64,000 nucleotides of DNA from Lutibacter maritimus. Its GTDB lineage: Bacteria; Bacteroidota; Bacteroidia; Flavobacteriales; Flavobacteriaceae. The stretch covers positions 140,071 through 204,070 of the forward strand of contig NZ_FOZP01000001.1 of the NCBI RefSeq assembly GCF_900116115.1, written 5' to 3'. Both the position numbers and the translations under genes were made by a program. The notes beneath the pieces are model-generated. The model made no database searches and was not told where the DNA came from. It saw only the letters and a program-made list of their open reading frames with translations. Positions 8,865 to 18,082 of the stretch are shown here, piece after piece. Every line of letters starts with the position of its first letter. Position 1 is the stretch's first letter.

Positions 8865-10819
8865 ATTTTGAAATATTTTAATAACAGCATTTCAATTAGC
8901 AAAAATAGAACAGAAAAAGCTAAAAACCACTTAAAAAGCCAATTGATTTTCTGTTCATTGTACATTTCGGTAAAAAAGTTATCAATAGCGGTGTTAATAA
9001 CTATGTTTTCGGAGTTTTTAAAAAGTGACGCTAGGTTTAAATAATTTAATTCACTTTCTTCTCTGTTATAATTAAAAGCTATTGTTTTAATTATTTTATC
9101 GTTTGATGTTAGGTTGTAAAAACCACTTTTTAAATCTGTTCCATCAATTTTTAATAGAACTTTGTTAGGTGTAATTTCTTGTAACGGAATAAACTCATTG
9201 TTATTATTCAATACTTTTAACACATTATCTTTTGCAATATTGGTTATAATTTCAATAGTGTTTTCAGGTTGAATAGTGTAATATAACCGCGCATTTTTTA
9301 AACTATTTTTTGCAAAATTGTAAAAAACAGGAACTATTAGAGGTGATTGTATGAAATTGGAAACTTCTTTTTTTAAAGGAGATGAAAATAAATAAACAGC
9401 ATTGTTATTATTTTTAATAGCTGTTAAAAACGCTTCATTTGAATCTAATTTAAGTACAGAAGCAGCATTTTTTAATTGGAACTTGTAATAAAGATTAGTT
9501 GTTGGATATTGAAAATTTGTCACGTTATTTTCAAAAACTTGAGTCATTAAAGGATGTTCAAAAACAATTGAAGTAATTTTATGTTCTTCAGCTGTTTTAT
9601 TTAAAATTGTTCCAGCATTAAATATTTTTAAAAAATTATTATACGAATTTAAGGCTGAATTTACAGAAGGAATTATAACAATTGTTCCGCCATTTTTTGA
9701 AAAATCAAACAGTATTTTTGTAAGTTCATTAGGTATGTTTTCTAACTCATTTAATATGATTAAATGTTGATTTTTTAATGCATCATAATTTAAATTTTGA
9801 AGCTGATTTGAAGTGAAATTAAACTCATCTTCAGTATAAATTTTATTTAAAAATTGCGCGTTTTCTCCTATTGCTAAAACGTTCATTTTTTCAGGTTTTG
9901 ATAGTGTAAAATAGAACGTATTATCAAAGGTTAAATTGGCATCTGTTAACGTTATAATTCCATTCATATTTGTAATGTTTGGAATAGAAAAATCTATAAT
10001 TGAGGTGTTAGAATTGTTAAACTTAATAATAGATTTTCCAAGTAACTTTGTATTGTCTTGCAAAGAAATTGGAATGGTTAATGAATTTTTTTCTGTGCTT
10101 TTTACAACTATTGAAAGTGTTATTTCATTTGCTTTTTCTTCTGCAATGTAAATGCTGTCTATAAAAATGTTTGTATTTTTTTTAGGATGTAATTTTAATA
10201 CATTTATAGCTGTGTTTACATTTGTAACTTCAGGTTTATTTTTAAAATTAATAATTTGAAAATCAGATATTATTATATTTTTATTTAAAGTGTTTGTTGA
10301 TTTTAAATTAGTACTATTTAATTTCAATAAAACCGTGTTTAAATCTAATTTATTTGGAGAATAATCACAAGTAATCAATTCATTTTTTAGTGTTTTGCTA
10401 TCTATATTTTTAAATTCTTTACTATTTGTAATTAATGAAAATGTGGTGTTTTTAGAATTGGTATTTTCAATAATTTGTTGCGCAATTGATTTTAGTAATT
10501 CTCCATTTTCACCCTTTGCCTGCATACTAAAAGAGTTGTCTAAATAAATAGTTGTATGGTAATTTTGTTGCAGTGAATTGTTTGAAAAATATGGTTGAGA
10601 AAAAGCAATAATTAAACATGCAAAAGTAGCCATTCTGGTAAGTAAAATTAATAGCTTTTTTACTCTTGAACTTTTACGAGTTTGCTGTACTATTTTTTTT
10701 AAAAACTGAACGTTTGTAAATGGAACTTTTTTGAAGCGTTGTAGTTGAAATAAATGAACTAATATCGGAATGATAAGTAGTAATAATGCATATAAAATTT
10801 CAGGATGTTTAAATTGCAT
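8861..10819 (-). CDS. BatA-domain membrane protein with VWA-like region
   Basis: 652 residues. The N-terminus carries the BatA signature: membrane segment 5-25, then QLQRFKKVPFTNVQFLKKI, and a second membrane segment at about 56-78. A VWA-like fold follows with TIYLDNSFSMQAKG (a DxSxS-type metal site) at about 90-103. A long beta-rich periplasmic region follows, and one C-terminal membrane segment lies near 628-648. BatA-domain proteins belong to the aerotolerance (Bat) superfamily and are common in Bacteroidota. Here it sits apart from the MoxR operon at 1-5 kb and is coupled to the dihydroorotase-like gene by a 4-nt overlap. Role unknown; probably envelope-related. Confidence 0.87.
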   Translation of the reverse strand: MQFKHPEILYALLLLIIPILVHLFQLQRFKKVPFTNVQFLKKIVQQTRKSSRVKKLLILLTRMATFACLIIAFSQPYFSNNSLQQNYHTTIYLDNSFSMQAKGENGELLKSIAQQIIENTNSKNTTFSLITNSKEFKNIDSKTLKNELITCDYSPNKLDLNTVLLKLNSTNLKSTNTLNKNIIISDFQIINFKNKPEVTNVNTAINVLKLHPKKNTNIFIDSIYIAEEKANEITLSIVVKSTEKNSLTIPISLQDNTKLLGKSIIKFNNSNTSIIDFSIPNITNMNGIITLTDANLTFDNTFYFTLSKPEKMNVLAIGENAQFLNKIYTEDEFNFTSNQLQNLNYDALKNQHLIILNELENIPNELTKILFDFSKNGGTIVIIPSVNSALNSYNNFLKIFNAGTILNKTAEEHKITSIVFEHPLMTQVFENNVTNFQYPTTNLYYKFQLKNAASVLKLDSNEAFLTAIKNNNNAVYLFSSPLKKEVSNFIQSPLIVPVFYNFAKNSLKNARLYYTIQPENTIEIITNIAKDNVLKVLNNNNEFIPLQEITPNKVLLKIDGTDLKSGFYNLTSNDKIIKTIAFNYNREESELNYLNLASLFKNSENIVINTAIDNFFTEMYNEQKINWLFKWFLAFSVLFLLIEMLLLKYFKI

Positions 10820-10861
10820 TTTTTCAAAGGATTTCTCAAAGATATTAAATTCAATTTTAAC

Positions 10862-11596
10862 TTATGCAAAATAGTTTTCTAAAATTCCTAATGCATAATT
10901 ACTGGCAATTGTATTTGAAAATTTTGAAAAATCTATGGTTGCATTATCATTTGCTTTGTCAGATATAATTCTAATTATTGAAAACGGCATTTCATATTCA
11001 TAACAAATTTGAGCTACAGCCGCACCTTCCATTTCAACGCAAATTGCGGATGGTATTTGTTTATTTAATTTGGCTATTTTTTTTAAACTTGAAATAAATT
11101 GATCACCACTAGCAATATCTCCAAAAACCAATTTCGGTTTTGTAATGTCAAAAATTTGCGCATCATTTAATTTTACATAGCAGTGGTAATTTTGTAAAAA
11201 TATAGTTGTGGCAGCAATTAATGAATCCGGGTTCTTGGTTTCTAAAAACAACTTTTTAATAATCGGAATTTCAAACCTTTTATAAAACGGACTTGCATTT
11301 AAATCGTGTTGAAACAGGTCTTTTCCAATCACAATATCTCCAATATTTAAATTTGGATGAATGCCGCCTGCAACGCCTGTAAAAATAATTTCATCTAAAT
11401 CAAAATCATTAATTAGCTGAGTTGTTGTTGCGGCTGCAGCAACCTTTCCCCATCTAGAGAAAACCAACACTACTTTTTTGTTAAAAAGTGTTCCAACATA
11501 ATAAGTTCGCATTCCTTTTTCTATGGTAGAAACGTTTTGTAATTTATTTAGTAATGCTTGAATTTCTTCTTGCATTGCACTAATAATTGCAATCAT
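10862..11596 (-). CDS. mtnN: 5'-methylthioadenosine/S-adenosylhomocysteine nucleosidase
   Basis: 244 residues. The N-terminus IAIISAMQEEIQALL contains the conserved acidic residue of the family. The VVLVFSRWGKVAAAATT stretch, the FTGVAGGIHPNLNIGDIV phosphorylase-superfamily signature, CVEMEGAAVAQ and the catalytic Asp in IRIISDKAND are all present. The enzyme cleaves adenine from methylthioadenosine and S-adenosylhomocysteine, recycling by-products of SAM use. It lies 10 nt downstream of the LolD-like ATPase gene and 42 bp upstream of the BatA gene, in the same minus-strand run. Confidence 0.93.
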   Translation of the reverse strand: MIAIISAMQEEIQALLNKLQNVSTIEKGMRTYYVGTLFNKKVVLVFSRWGKVAAAATTTQLINDFDLDEIIFTGVAGGIHPNLNIGDIVIGKDLFQHDLNASPFYKRFEIPIIKKLFLETKNPDSLIAATTIFLQNYHCYVKLNDAQIFDITKPKLVFGDIASGDQFISSLKKIAKLNKQIPSAICVEMEGAAVAQICYEYEMPFSIIRIISDKANDNATIDFSKFSNTIASNYALGILENYFA

Positions 11597-11606
11597 TTTT
11601 AAAATT

Positions 11607-12269
11607 TTAATTGATTATTTTACCATCTTTCATTTCCAATTTGCGATCTGCCATATTTGCCAACTCTTGATTGTGTGTAACAATTACAAAAGTTTGGTTA
11701 AATTTTTCGCGCAACGTGAAAAATAGTTCGTGTAAATTTTTTGCAGAAGTTGAATCTAAATTTCCACTTGGTTCATCAGCAAAAATTACATCTGGATTAT
11801 TAATTAAAGCTCTTGCAACAGCAACACGCTGTTGTTCACCTCCAGAAAGTTCATTTGGTTTATGATGAATTCTATCTGATAAACCTAAAAAAGTGAGCAA
11901 TTCTATTGCTTTAGTTTCAGTTTCTTTTTTCGATTTATTTCCAATAAAAGCGGGTATACACACATTTTCTAATGCTGTAAATTCAGGTAATAACTGATGA
12001 AATTGAAAAATAAATCCAATATGTTGATTTCTGAATTTGGATAATGATTTGTCCTTTAATTCTAACAGATTGGTATCGTTTATTTTTAACTCGGCATTTT
12101 TAACTTTGGTTGGTTGATCTAACGTTCCAAGAATTTGTAAAAGTGTTGTTTTTCCTGCACCTGAAGGCCCAACAATAGCAACAACTTCACCCTTTTTTAT
12201 AGTTAATTTAACACCTTTTAAAACCTCTAATTCTCCATAAAATTTATGGATTTCTTTTGCTTCAATCAT
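11607..12269 (-). CDS. ABC transporter ATP-binding protein (LolD/MacB type)
   Basis: 220 residues, a single nucleotide-binding domain. Walker A is GPSGAGKTT (about 34-42), the signature is LSGGEQQR and the Walker B is [12 protein letters not shown]. The size and the EPSGNLD variant place it with LolD/MacB/FtsE-type ATPases, which work with separate permeases in lipoprotein release or peptide and antibiotic efflux. No permease gene is adjacent, so its partner must be encoded elsewhere. LolD is the most likely assignment for a stand-alone ATPase in this phylum, but that is inference. Confidence 0.9.
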   Translation of the reverse strand: MIEAKEIHKFYGELEVLKGVKLTIKKGEVVAIVGPSGAGKTTLLQILGTLDQPTKVKNAELKINDTNLLELKDKSLSKFRNQHIGFIFQFHQLLPEFTALENVCIPAFIGNKSKKETETKAIELLTFLGLSDRIHHKPNELSGGEQQRVAVARALINNPDVIFADEPSGNLDSTSAKNLHELFFTLREKFNQTFVIVTHNQELANMADRKLEMKDGKIIN

Positions 12270-12307
12270 TTTTTAAAATAAAAGGTGAAAATACAATTTA
12301 TATTTTA

Positions 12308-14722
12308 TTACAACCAATTTTTAGCTTTATTATAATCTATATAATATACTAAACGAACTGAAAAATTATGTAGCATAGATTCATCAAATAAATTATCTAA
12401 ATTTTCTTTAAAATTTAAATCAGCTAATTGATCTTCATTAAAAATAGAGTTTCTGTATAGCGCAATTAATTGACTTCCAGGAGCAAATTCCCAAGTGTAA
12501 CTTAAATCAAAATTCCAAATATTATAGTTAATATCATGGTTTTCAGTGTAATCATTTGCTACAAGTATTCCATTATTGTTTAGTAAATAATATTGATTAT
12601 CATATTCAACAGGCGACCAATAATGGCGGAAAGTTAAGTTTAAAGCAGATTTTGTGCTAAAATTATATTTTCCAGAAATAGCATTGGTAAATGATTTTGC
12701 ATCTCTTTTACCAAAAATTATTTCATCATCTGCAATAATATCTACAAAACCTTTGTCATTAGTGTCTTTAGAATAGTTTAAATCGTACACAAATGATAGT
12801 TGATCGTTAACTCTATAACGAGGTGAAAAGCTAATGTCAATATAAGAATTATCATCATTAATTCTTGATGCCATAAAAACGTTGGCATCTATTGCGAATT
12901 TTTTTCTATAGTCAGTTGATATCCATTGATTGGAAGATATTCTACCTGGTTTTTTATAAAATCTTCCTGAAATTCTTGGTTCGTAATAATCAAATTCTTT
13001 ATTTATGATTGTGTTAAAATTTCCACCATAAGCTATTTTAGTTTCTTTTGTTTGAAAGGAATAATTTAAACCAATAGAATTGCTTGTGTATTTGTTTGGC
13101 TTGTATAGATAATCCAAATCTGCCCAAAGCGTAAACTGATAGCGATCAAATCTGCCTTTAGGTTCAAAAGTTTCGTAGCTTATATAAGATTCAAAATTGC
13201 TAAAGTTATTTCTTTGTTGGTAGCCTAAATCATTTTTATTAAATTTTGCATCTTCTAAATGATGTTCAAGTCCGTATTGCCAGTTTCCACTTATTTTTCT
13301 AACAGCAACATCGGTAAAAAAACCTTTTGTTGTTGTATCAAATTCATTTAAATAGCTCATACCCCCACCACCTTCAATTTTATATTTATTTGCTTTATTT
13401 GTAAGGTCAAACAGTAGTGCTGATACATTTGCATCTCTAAAAGCACCTTCTCTCATTACATTTGTATTTACAAAACTTATCGCTGAATTTTTATTAAATT
13501 GTTGGTCAATAACTAATACATTGTAGTTTGCAAATGGTTCTAAAACAATTTTCCGAATTTCATCAGTATCGGTGTTTTTTATTTTAGCAACTGTTTTTTC
13601 TGTGATTGCATTAAAAAAGCCAACTCCTAAACCATTTTTTGTTCTTCCTGAAATTTTTAAAGCATTTAACATTTTTACATCTGAAGGAGTATCTAAAATT
13701 TCTTCATTTTCAGCTAAATCGCTACTTTTAACGTAGGTTGAAGGTCTGTTACCAACTCTCCTTGAGTAAAATAAATTTCCTTTGTTAAACAATTCTGTTC
13801 CTTCGGTAAAAAAAGCTCTTTTTTCAGAAAAGTGTTGTTCAAATGGACCTAAATTTAATGTAAGGTTATCAAATGCTGTTTGTCCAAAATCTGGAATTAA
13901 AGTGGCGTCTAAAGTAAAACTTTCACTAATGCCATATTTCACATCCATTCCTATGCTTGAATCAAATTGATTCTCACCATTGTAAATGGAATAGGATGAA
14001 GAGGCATAAGGGAAAAAACTCAATCGGGTTGGTGGTGAAATATTTTTAATACCATTTAAAATTCCTGCATATTGTTGAATATTTCCTTTAGTTTTATCAA
14101 TAGGATTCCACGTATATTGCTCTTTGGTATTTTGCATTCTTCTGTGAAAATTTAAACCCCAAGTTTGAACTTCTTCATTTGAAAAACGCAATGCAGAATA
14201 AGGTATTTTAACCTCAATAACCCATTTTTCGTTATCTAATTTAACCGCACTTTCCCAAACAGCGCTCCAACCAAAATCTTCATCGTTAATGGATGCTTTG
14301 GCATCGGCTTGATTTCCGGTAGCTTGAATAAAAAATTCTGTATCATTTTGTCCATCGTTTAGCGGGTTTAGTATAATTCCAAACCAATCTGTTTGACCAA
14401 AATTATCTCTTGTAGCAGATTCTATAGGGATATTTTTTATATCATTATCATAAAGTAAAGCTCCAAAATAGATAGCTTCATCATCATAAATTACTTTTAC
14501 TTCTGTTTTTTTTCCAGAAGGTTCATTTGTACCAATACCTGGCCGAAACATAATAAAATCTTTTGCAGTTTCTGCATTTTGCCAAAAAGACTCATCTAAA
14601 ACACCATCAATAGTTGGTGCTGAGGAAATTCTTAAAGCTTGAATGGATTTTGGGTTTGGATTTAGTTGAGCAAATGCGCTAATTTGTGTAAAAAGGTAAA
14701 AAATAAATATGAATTTCTTCAT
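12308..14722 (-). CDS. DUF5916 outer-membrane-type protein with CBM9-like N-terminal domain
   Basis: 804 residues with a signal peptide (about 1-18, ending AFAQ). Residues about 28-210 form a CBM9-like domain: the start APTIDGVLDESFWQNAE and the later YDDEAIYFGALLYDND match carbohydrate-binding family 9 folds. The rest matches DUF5916 and is rich in alternating aromatic/polar strands, consistent with an outer-membrane beta-barrel, ending in DFSYTWEFAPGSQL and a terminal strand. Function is unknown; homologues in Bacteroidota are annotated as hydrolase-like or carbohydrate-binding proteins. It heads the minus-strand run toward the LolD-like ATPase (38 bp gap). Confidence 0.85.
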   Translation of the reverse strand: MKKFIFIFYLFTQISAFAQLNPNPKSIQALRISSAPTIDGVLDESFWQNAETAKDFIMFRPGIGTNEPSGKKTEVKVIYDDEAIYFGALLYDNDIKNIPIESATRDNFGQTDWFGIILNPLNDGQNDTEFFIQATGNQADAKASINDEDFGWSAVWESAVKLDNEKWVIEVKIPYSALRFSNEEVQTWGLNFHRRMQNTKEQYTWNPIDKTKGNIQQYAGILNGIKNISPPTRLSFFPYASSSYSIYNGENQFDSSIGMDVKYGISESFTLDATLIPDFGQTAFDNLTLNLGPFEQHFSEKRAFFTEGTELFNKGNLFYSRRVGNRPSTYVKSSDLAENEEILDTPSDVKMLNALKISGRTKNGLGVGFFNAITEKTVAKIKNTDTDEIRKIVLEPFANYNVLVIDQQFNKNSAISFVNTNVMREGAFRDANVSALLFDLTNKANKYKIEGGGGMSYLNEFDTTTKGFFTDVAVRKISGNWQYGLEHHLEDAKFNKNDLGYQQRNNFSNFESYISYETFEPKGRFDRYQFTLWADLDYLYKPNKYTSNSIGLNYSFQTKETKIAYGGNFNTIINKEFDYYEPRISGRFYKKPGRISSNQWISTDYRKKFAIDANVFMASRINDDNSYIDISFSPRYRVNDQLSFVYDLNYSKDTNDKGFVDIIADDEIIFGKRDAKSFTNAISGKYNFSTKSALNLTFRHYWSPVEYDNQYYLLNNNGILVANDYTENHDINYNIWNFDLSYTWEFAPGSQLIALYRNSIFNEDQLADLNFKENLDNLFDESMLHNFSVRLVYYIDYNKAKNWL

Positions 14723-14867
14723 TGTAGGTTATAATATAAAAACTGTTTGCTAAAATATTTAACATCTAGCAAAATTCGTCTTAAATAAATGTTAATAAAG
14801 GCATTTATTTAAATTTTATAATCTACATTTTGATAAATTAATAACTAATAGCTTTTTAAAACTAATA

Positions 14868-15008
14868 TTATTGCATTATAAGTTTAGAATACACTTTAAA
14901 AATCATAATTACATATTCAATATATGATAGTATAAAAAGGCCTACTATAAATATAACAACAGGAATTAAAGGTGTTAAAATAGCTATTTTTAAAACTAAA
15001 TTTTTCAT
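14868..15008 (-). CDS. 46-residue putative membrane peptide
   Basis: A short frame reads MKNLVLKIAILTPLIPVVIF and continues as one long hydrophobic helix with a polar, basic tail. Its N-terminus resembles that of the 80-residue membrane protein just upstream on the same strand (MKKIVLKSAFLIPTFIFAIF), so the two may be diverged duplicates. There is no other evidence of expression. Chance is possible for a frame this short, but the shared start pattern and the 63-bp spacing favour a real or decaying gene. Confidence 0.4.
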   Translation of the reverse strand: MKNLVLKIAILTPLIPVVIFIVGLFILSYIEYVIMIFKVYSKLIMQ

Positions 15009-15071
15009 TTTATTTTTTTAAATTTTTAAAAACTATTTCAAATAATTTCATTTATACATTTTAAGTTTTAT

Positions 15072-15314
15072 TTACTTAGGCTTGTTAAATGAATTTTTTT
15101 TGTATACCAATTTTATATCTAAATATAAAATGGTTAAATAAGCTATAATTGATATTATGGTAATTCCTTTAAAAATATTGCAATATGCACAACTATAATA
15201 GTCGTGATCAAATCCAAATAAGCATGATGTACAACCTATAATGGTCATTATTAAAAAAATTGCAAAAATAAAAGTGGGTATTAAAAAAGCCGATTTTAAG
15301 ACTATTTTTTTCAT
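15072..15314 (-). CDS. Small membrane protein, 80 residues
   Basis: Two hydrophobic segments (about 8-28 and 48-68) flank a short loop with several cysteines (GCTSCLFG and YSCAYCNIF). The N-terminus is a plausible signal or anchor. The clustered cysteines could form disulfides or bind a metal, but no known motif is recognised. It is followed by a 46-codon frame with a related N-terminus. The gene lies in an AT-rich gap between DUF5916 and the Crp/Fnr regulator and has no evident operon partner. Function unknown. Confidence 0.55.
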   Translation of the reverse strand: MKKIVLKSAFLIPTFIFAIFLIMTIIGCTSCLFGFDHDYYSCAYCNIFKGITIISIIAYLTILYLDIKLVYKKNSFNKPK

Positions 15315-15472
15315 TTTCTTTTAAATTTTAGTGTCATTATTCAACACTATAAAATTACAATGAAATAAAGCCTTAACAAGCCGTTTTTCATCAGTAAATT
15401 TTATGAACTTTTATGTATTTATTTATGATTTATGATGTAATTTTACATTGCAAAGAATGTAAATGAAATAAG

Positions 15473-16168
15473 ATGCCAGATTTTTTAAAAGAAAAGCCAC
15501 AATTAGATTGTGATTTTTTAAATGCAAAAGAATGTTTAAATATGTTGACGGATGATGAAAAGGAATTATTAGTACAGCATAAAACCGATTTAGAATTTAA
15601 TGCAGGTGAAATTATAGTTAAAAGAGGCGCCGTTGTAAGTAATTTAGTTTATGTAACCGATGGCTTGGTAAAATTAGAGGTAGTAAATGATAATAAAACA
15701 TCAACTTTAGGATTGGTACAATCTCATAGTTTTGTTGGATTAATTTGTTGTTTTGCCTTTAAAAATTTTGATTTTACTGCTATTGCACTTGAAAACACGA
15801 AAGTTAGTTTTATTGAAATGGATGTTTTTGAAACATTTATAAAAAACAATGGAGCCTTTTCATTAGCATTAATTAGACATATGTCTGGTATTGCAAATGG
15901 TTTATTTCATAGTATGACAAGACTTTCTCAAAAAAATATTGATGGCGCTTTATCAATTTTATTATTAGATTTTGCGACCATTTATAAATCTTCAACTTAT
16001 ATGTTGCCAGTTGTAAGAAAAGAATTGGCAGATATGTTGGGCTACTCTAAAGAAAGTATAATTAATACGCTATCTAAATTTAATAAAGAAGGAATTTTAA
16101 ATGTAAGCGATCGTAAAATTGAAATTTTAGATTTAAAAAAGCTAAAACAAATAAGTGTTCTTGGTTAA
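15473..16168 (+). CDS. Crp/Fnr-family transcriptional regulator
   Basis: 231 residues. The N-terminal cyclic-nucleotide-binding fold spans about 15-140 (LEFNAGEIIVKRGAVVSNLVYVTDGLVKLEVV is typical) and a long dimerisation helix follows. The C-terminal winged helix-turn-helix is VVRKELADMLGYSKESIINTL at about 180-200. No N-terminal cysteine cluster for an Fe-S centre is present apart from two isolated cysteines, so it is not a classical FNR oxygen sensor. Targets are unknown. It precedes sucC by 159 bp but probably as a separate unit, since sucC has its own promoter element. Confidence 0.88.
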   Translation: MPDFLKEKPQLDCDFLNAKECLNMLTDDEKELLVQHKTDLEFNAGEIIVKRGAVVSNLVYVTDGLVKLEVVNDNKTSTLGLVQSHSFVGLICCFAFKNFDFTAIALENTKVSFIEMDVFETFIKNNGAFSLALIRHMSGIANGLFHSMTRLSQKNIDGALSILLLDFATIYKSSTYMLPVVRKELADMLGYSKESIINTLSKFNKEGILNVSDRKIEILDLKKLKQISVLG

Positions 16169-16289
16169 AAGTATCAATCTCTAATTTTTTAGTGAAATCG
16201 TTTGAAATTGTAGGATACAACATATTTAAAATTACTTACAAAAATTTAAACTTTTAAAAAATCAGTATAATAGTTCAGTTTTGATTTAT

Positions 16290-16297
16290 TACATTTG
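16290..16297 (+). promoter_or_regulatory. -7 promoter element TAcaTTTG for sucC
   Basis: A perfect TAnnTTTG match lies 30 bp before the sucC start; no convincing -33 TTTG is seen at the usual spacing. Confidence 0.55.
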
Positions 16298-16327
16298 CGA
16301 ATAAGTATTAAAAAAACCTAATTTCTA

Positions 16328-17521
16328 ATGAATTTACACGAATATCAAGGAAAAGAATTGTTAAACAGTTTTGGCGTTAGAATTCAACGTGGGATTGTTG
16401 CCGACAATCATAAAAAAGCAGTAGAAGCAGCAAAACAATTAGCCGCAGAAACTGGTACAGGTTGGTGGGTAGTTAAAGCACAAATTCACGCAGGAGGAAG
16501 AGGAAAAGGAGGCGGAGTTAAACTTGCAAAAAGTTTAGCAGAAGTTGAAACTATTTCTGAAAGCATTATTGGAATGATGTTAAAAACACCACAAACTCCT
16601 CCACAAGGGAAAAAAGTTCATCAGGTTTTAATTGCTGAAGATGTATATTATCCAGGTAATAATCAACCAGAAGAATATTATATGTCTGTGCTGTTAAATA
16701 GAGCAACTGGCAGAAATATGATTATGTATTCTACAGAAGGTGGAATGGATATTGAGGCCGTAGCAGAAAAAACACCACATTTAATATTTACCGAAGATAT
16801 TGATCCTTTGTTAGGTATTCAAGCATTTCAAGCACGTAAAATTGCTTTTAATTTAGGTTTGTCAGGCAATGCTTTAAAAGAGATGATAAAGTTTGTGACG
16901 TCATTGTATACAGCTTTTGTAAAATCAGATGCTTCATTGTTTGAGATAAATCCAGTTTTAAAAACTTCTGATGATAAAATTTTAGCGGTAGATTCTAAAG
17001 TAGTATTAGATGATAATGCATTATACCGTCATAAAGATTTAGCTTTATTACGTGATTTACGTGAAGAAAATGATATTGAAGTAGAAGCACATGCTGCAGG
17101 TTTAAATTATGTTGATTTAGATGGAAATGTTGGGTGTATGGTAAACGGTGCTGGTTTAGCTATGAGTACTATGGATTTAATTAAGCAATCTGGTGGTGAA
17201 CCAGCAAACTTTTTAGATGTTGGAGGAACTGCTGATGCAAAACGTGTTGAAACTGCGTTTAGAATTATTTTAAAAGATCCAAATGTAAAAGCTATTTTAG
17301 TGAATATTTTTGGTGGAATTGTACGTTGTGACAGAGTTGCGCAAGGGGTAATTGATGCTTATAAAAATATGGGTGATGCAATTAAAGTACCAATTATTGT
17401 ACGTTTGCAAGGAACTAACGCTATTGAAGCGAAACAATTAATTGATGATAGTGGTTTAGATGTAATTTCCGCAACAGAGTTTCAGGAAGCTGCTGATAAA
17501 GTACAACAAGTGCTTGCTTAA
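16328..17521 (+). CDS. sucC: Succinate-CoA ligase (ADP-forming), beta subunit
   Basis: 397 residues, the usual length. The N-terminus MNLHEYQGKELL is diagnostic. An ATP-grasp domain (VVKAQIHAGGRGKGGGVKLAK at about 48-68) precedes the C-terminal CoA-ligase domain with GAGLAMSTMD, FLDVGGTADAKRV and VNIFGGIVRCD, the last being the glycine-rich loop facing the alpha-subunit phosphohistidine. It catalyses the substrate-level phosphorylation step of the TCA cycle. sucD is not adjacent; the alpha subunit must be encoded elsewhere, which is common in flavobacteria. A double hairpin follows. Confidence 0.97.
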   Translation: MNLHEYQGKELLNSFGVRIQRGIVADNHKKAVEAAKQLAAETGTGWWVVKAQIHAGGRGKGGGVKLAKSLAEVETISESIIGMMLKTPQTPPQGKKVHQVLIAEDVYYPGNNQPEEYYMSVLLNRATGRNMIMYSTEGGMDIEAVAEKTPHLIFTEDIDPLLGIQAFQARKIAFNLGLSGNALKEMIKFVTSLYTAFVKSDASLFEINPVLKTSDDKILAVDSKVVLDDNALYRHKDLALLRDLREENDIEVEAHAAGLNYVDLDGNVGCMVNGAGLAMSTMDLIKQSGGEPANFLDVGGTADAKRVETAFRIILKDPNVKAILVNIFGGIVRCDRVAQGVIDAYKNMGDAIKVPIIVRLQGTNAIEAKQLIDDSGLDVISATEFQEAADKVQQVLA

Positions 17522-17543
17522 AAATTTTAAATACTATAAAATT

Positions 17544-17572
17544 AAAAAACCAACGATCTCGTTGGTTTTTTT
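17544..17572 (+). terminator. Intrinsic terminator of sucC
   Basis: The stem ACCAACGA/TCGTTGGT with a minimal loop, preceded by an A-run and followed by eight Ts, starts 23 nt after the sucC stop. Confidence 0.85.
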
Positions 17573-17580
17573 TATGCATA

Positions 17581-17611
17581 AAAAAACACTTCTTTTTGGG
17601 AAGTGTTTTTT
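17581..17611. terminator. Bidirectional hairpin between sucC and the PUR gene
   Basis: A 12-bp perfect stem (AAAAAACACTTC/GAAGTGTTTTTT) with a 7-nt loop can terminate in both directions. It lies 18 bp past the end of the convergent PUR-family gene and so probably serves it on the minus strand. Confidence 0.75.
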
Positions 17612-17628
17612 GTTTTACCTATAGGTTT

Positions 17629-18000
17629 TTAAATATCTTCAAAATTTACATCGGTGAAACTTTCAGTGCTTACAGCATCATCGTTTTCATCATCTGAAGG
17701 TCTTTTGAAATCTTTTTGATGACGCTCAGAAATAACTTCTTCACCTTTTTCATCTAAAATATAATCAGTTGCTGCTTTTAGCATCTCATTAAATTCTTCA
17801 AAATCTTCTTTATATAAATAAATTTTGTGTTTTTTGTAATGGAATGATCCATCGTCGTGTGTGAATTTTTTACTTTCAGTAATAGTTAAGTAATAATCTT
17901 CTGCTTTTGTAGCTCTTACATCAAAAAAGTAAGTTCTTCTTCCCGCTCTCAGAACCTGTGAGAATATCTCTTCCTGTTCTAAATGTTCGTTTTCACTCAT
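17629..18000 (-). CDS. PUR-family DNA/RNA-binding protein (DUF3276)
   Basis: 123 residues. The core (about 10-85) has the PUR-repeat pattern: EIFSQVLRAGRRTYFFDVRATKAEDYYLTITESKK followed by a helix ending FNEMLKAA. The C-terminal tail is acidic. The family, homologous to Pur-alpha in fold, is near-universal in Bacteroidota and binds nucleic acid; the cellular role is not established. A -7 element (TAgaTTTG on the minus strand at 18047-18054) indicates its own promoter. It is a monocistronic gene with terminators on its 3' side. Confidence 0.92.
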   Translation of the reverse strand: MSENEHLEQEEIFSQVLRAGRRTYFFDVRATKAEDYYLTITESKKFTHDDGSFHYKKHKIYLYKEDFEEFNEMLKAATDYILDEKGEEVISERHQKDFKRPSDDENDDAVSTESFTDVNFEDI

Positions 18001-18046
18001 AATAAACTTTCTATTTAATTAATCGTTATTTATTTAGATTCATTCA

Positions 18047-18054
18047 CAAATCTA
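18047..18054 (-). promoter_or_regulatory. -7 promoter element TAgaTTTG for the PUR gene
   Basis: The TAnnTTTG match on the minus strand lies 46 bp before the ATG, leaving a leader of roughly 40 nt. Confidence 0.55.
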
Positions 18055-18082
18055 TAAAAATATTTGGGTTATTTTAATTTTT

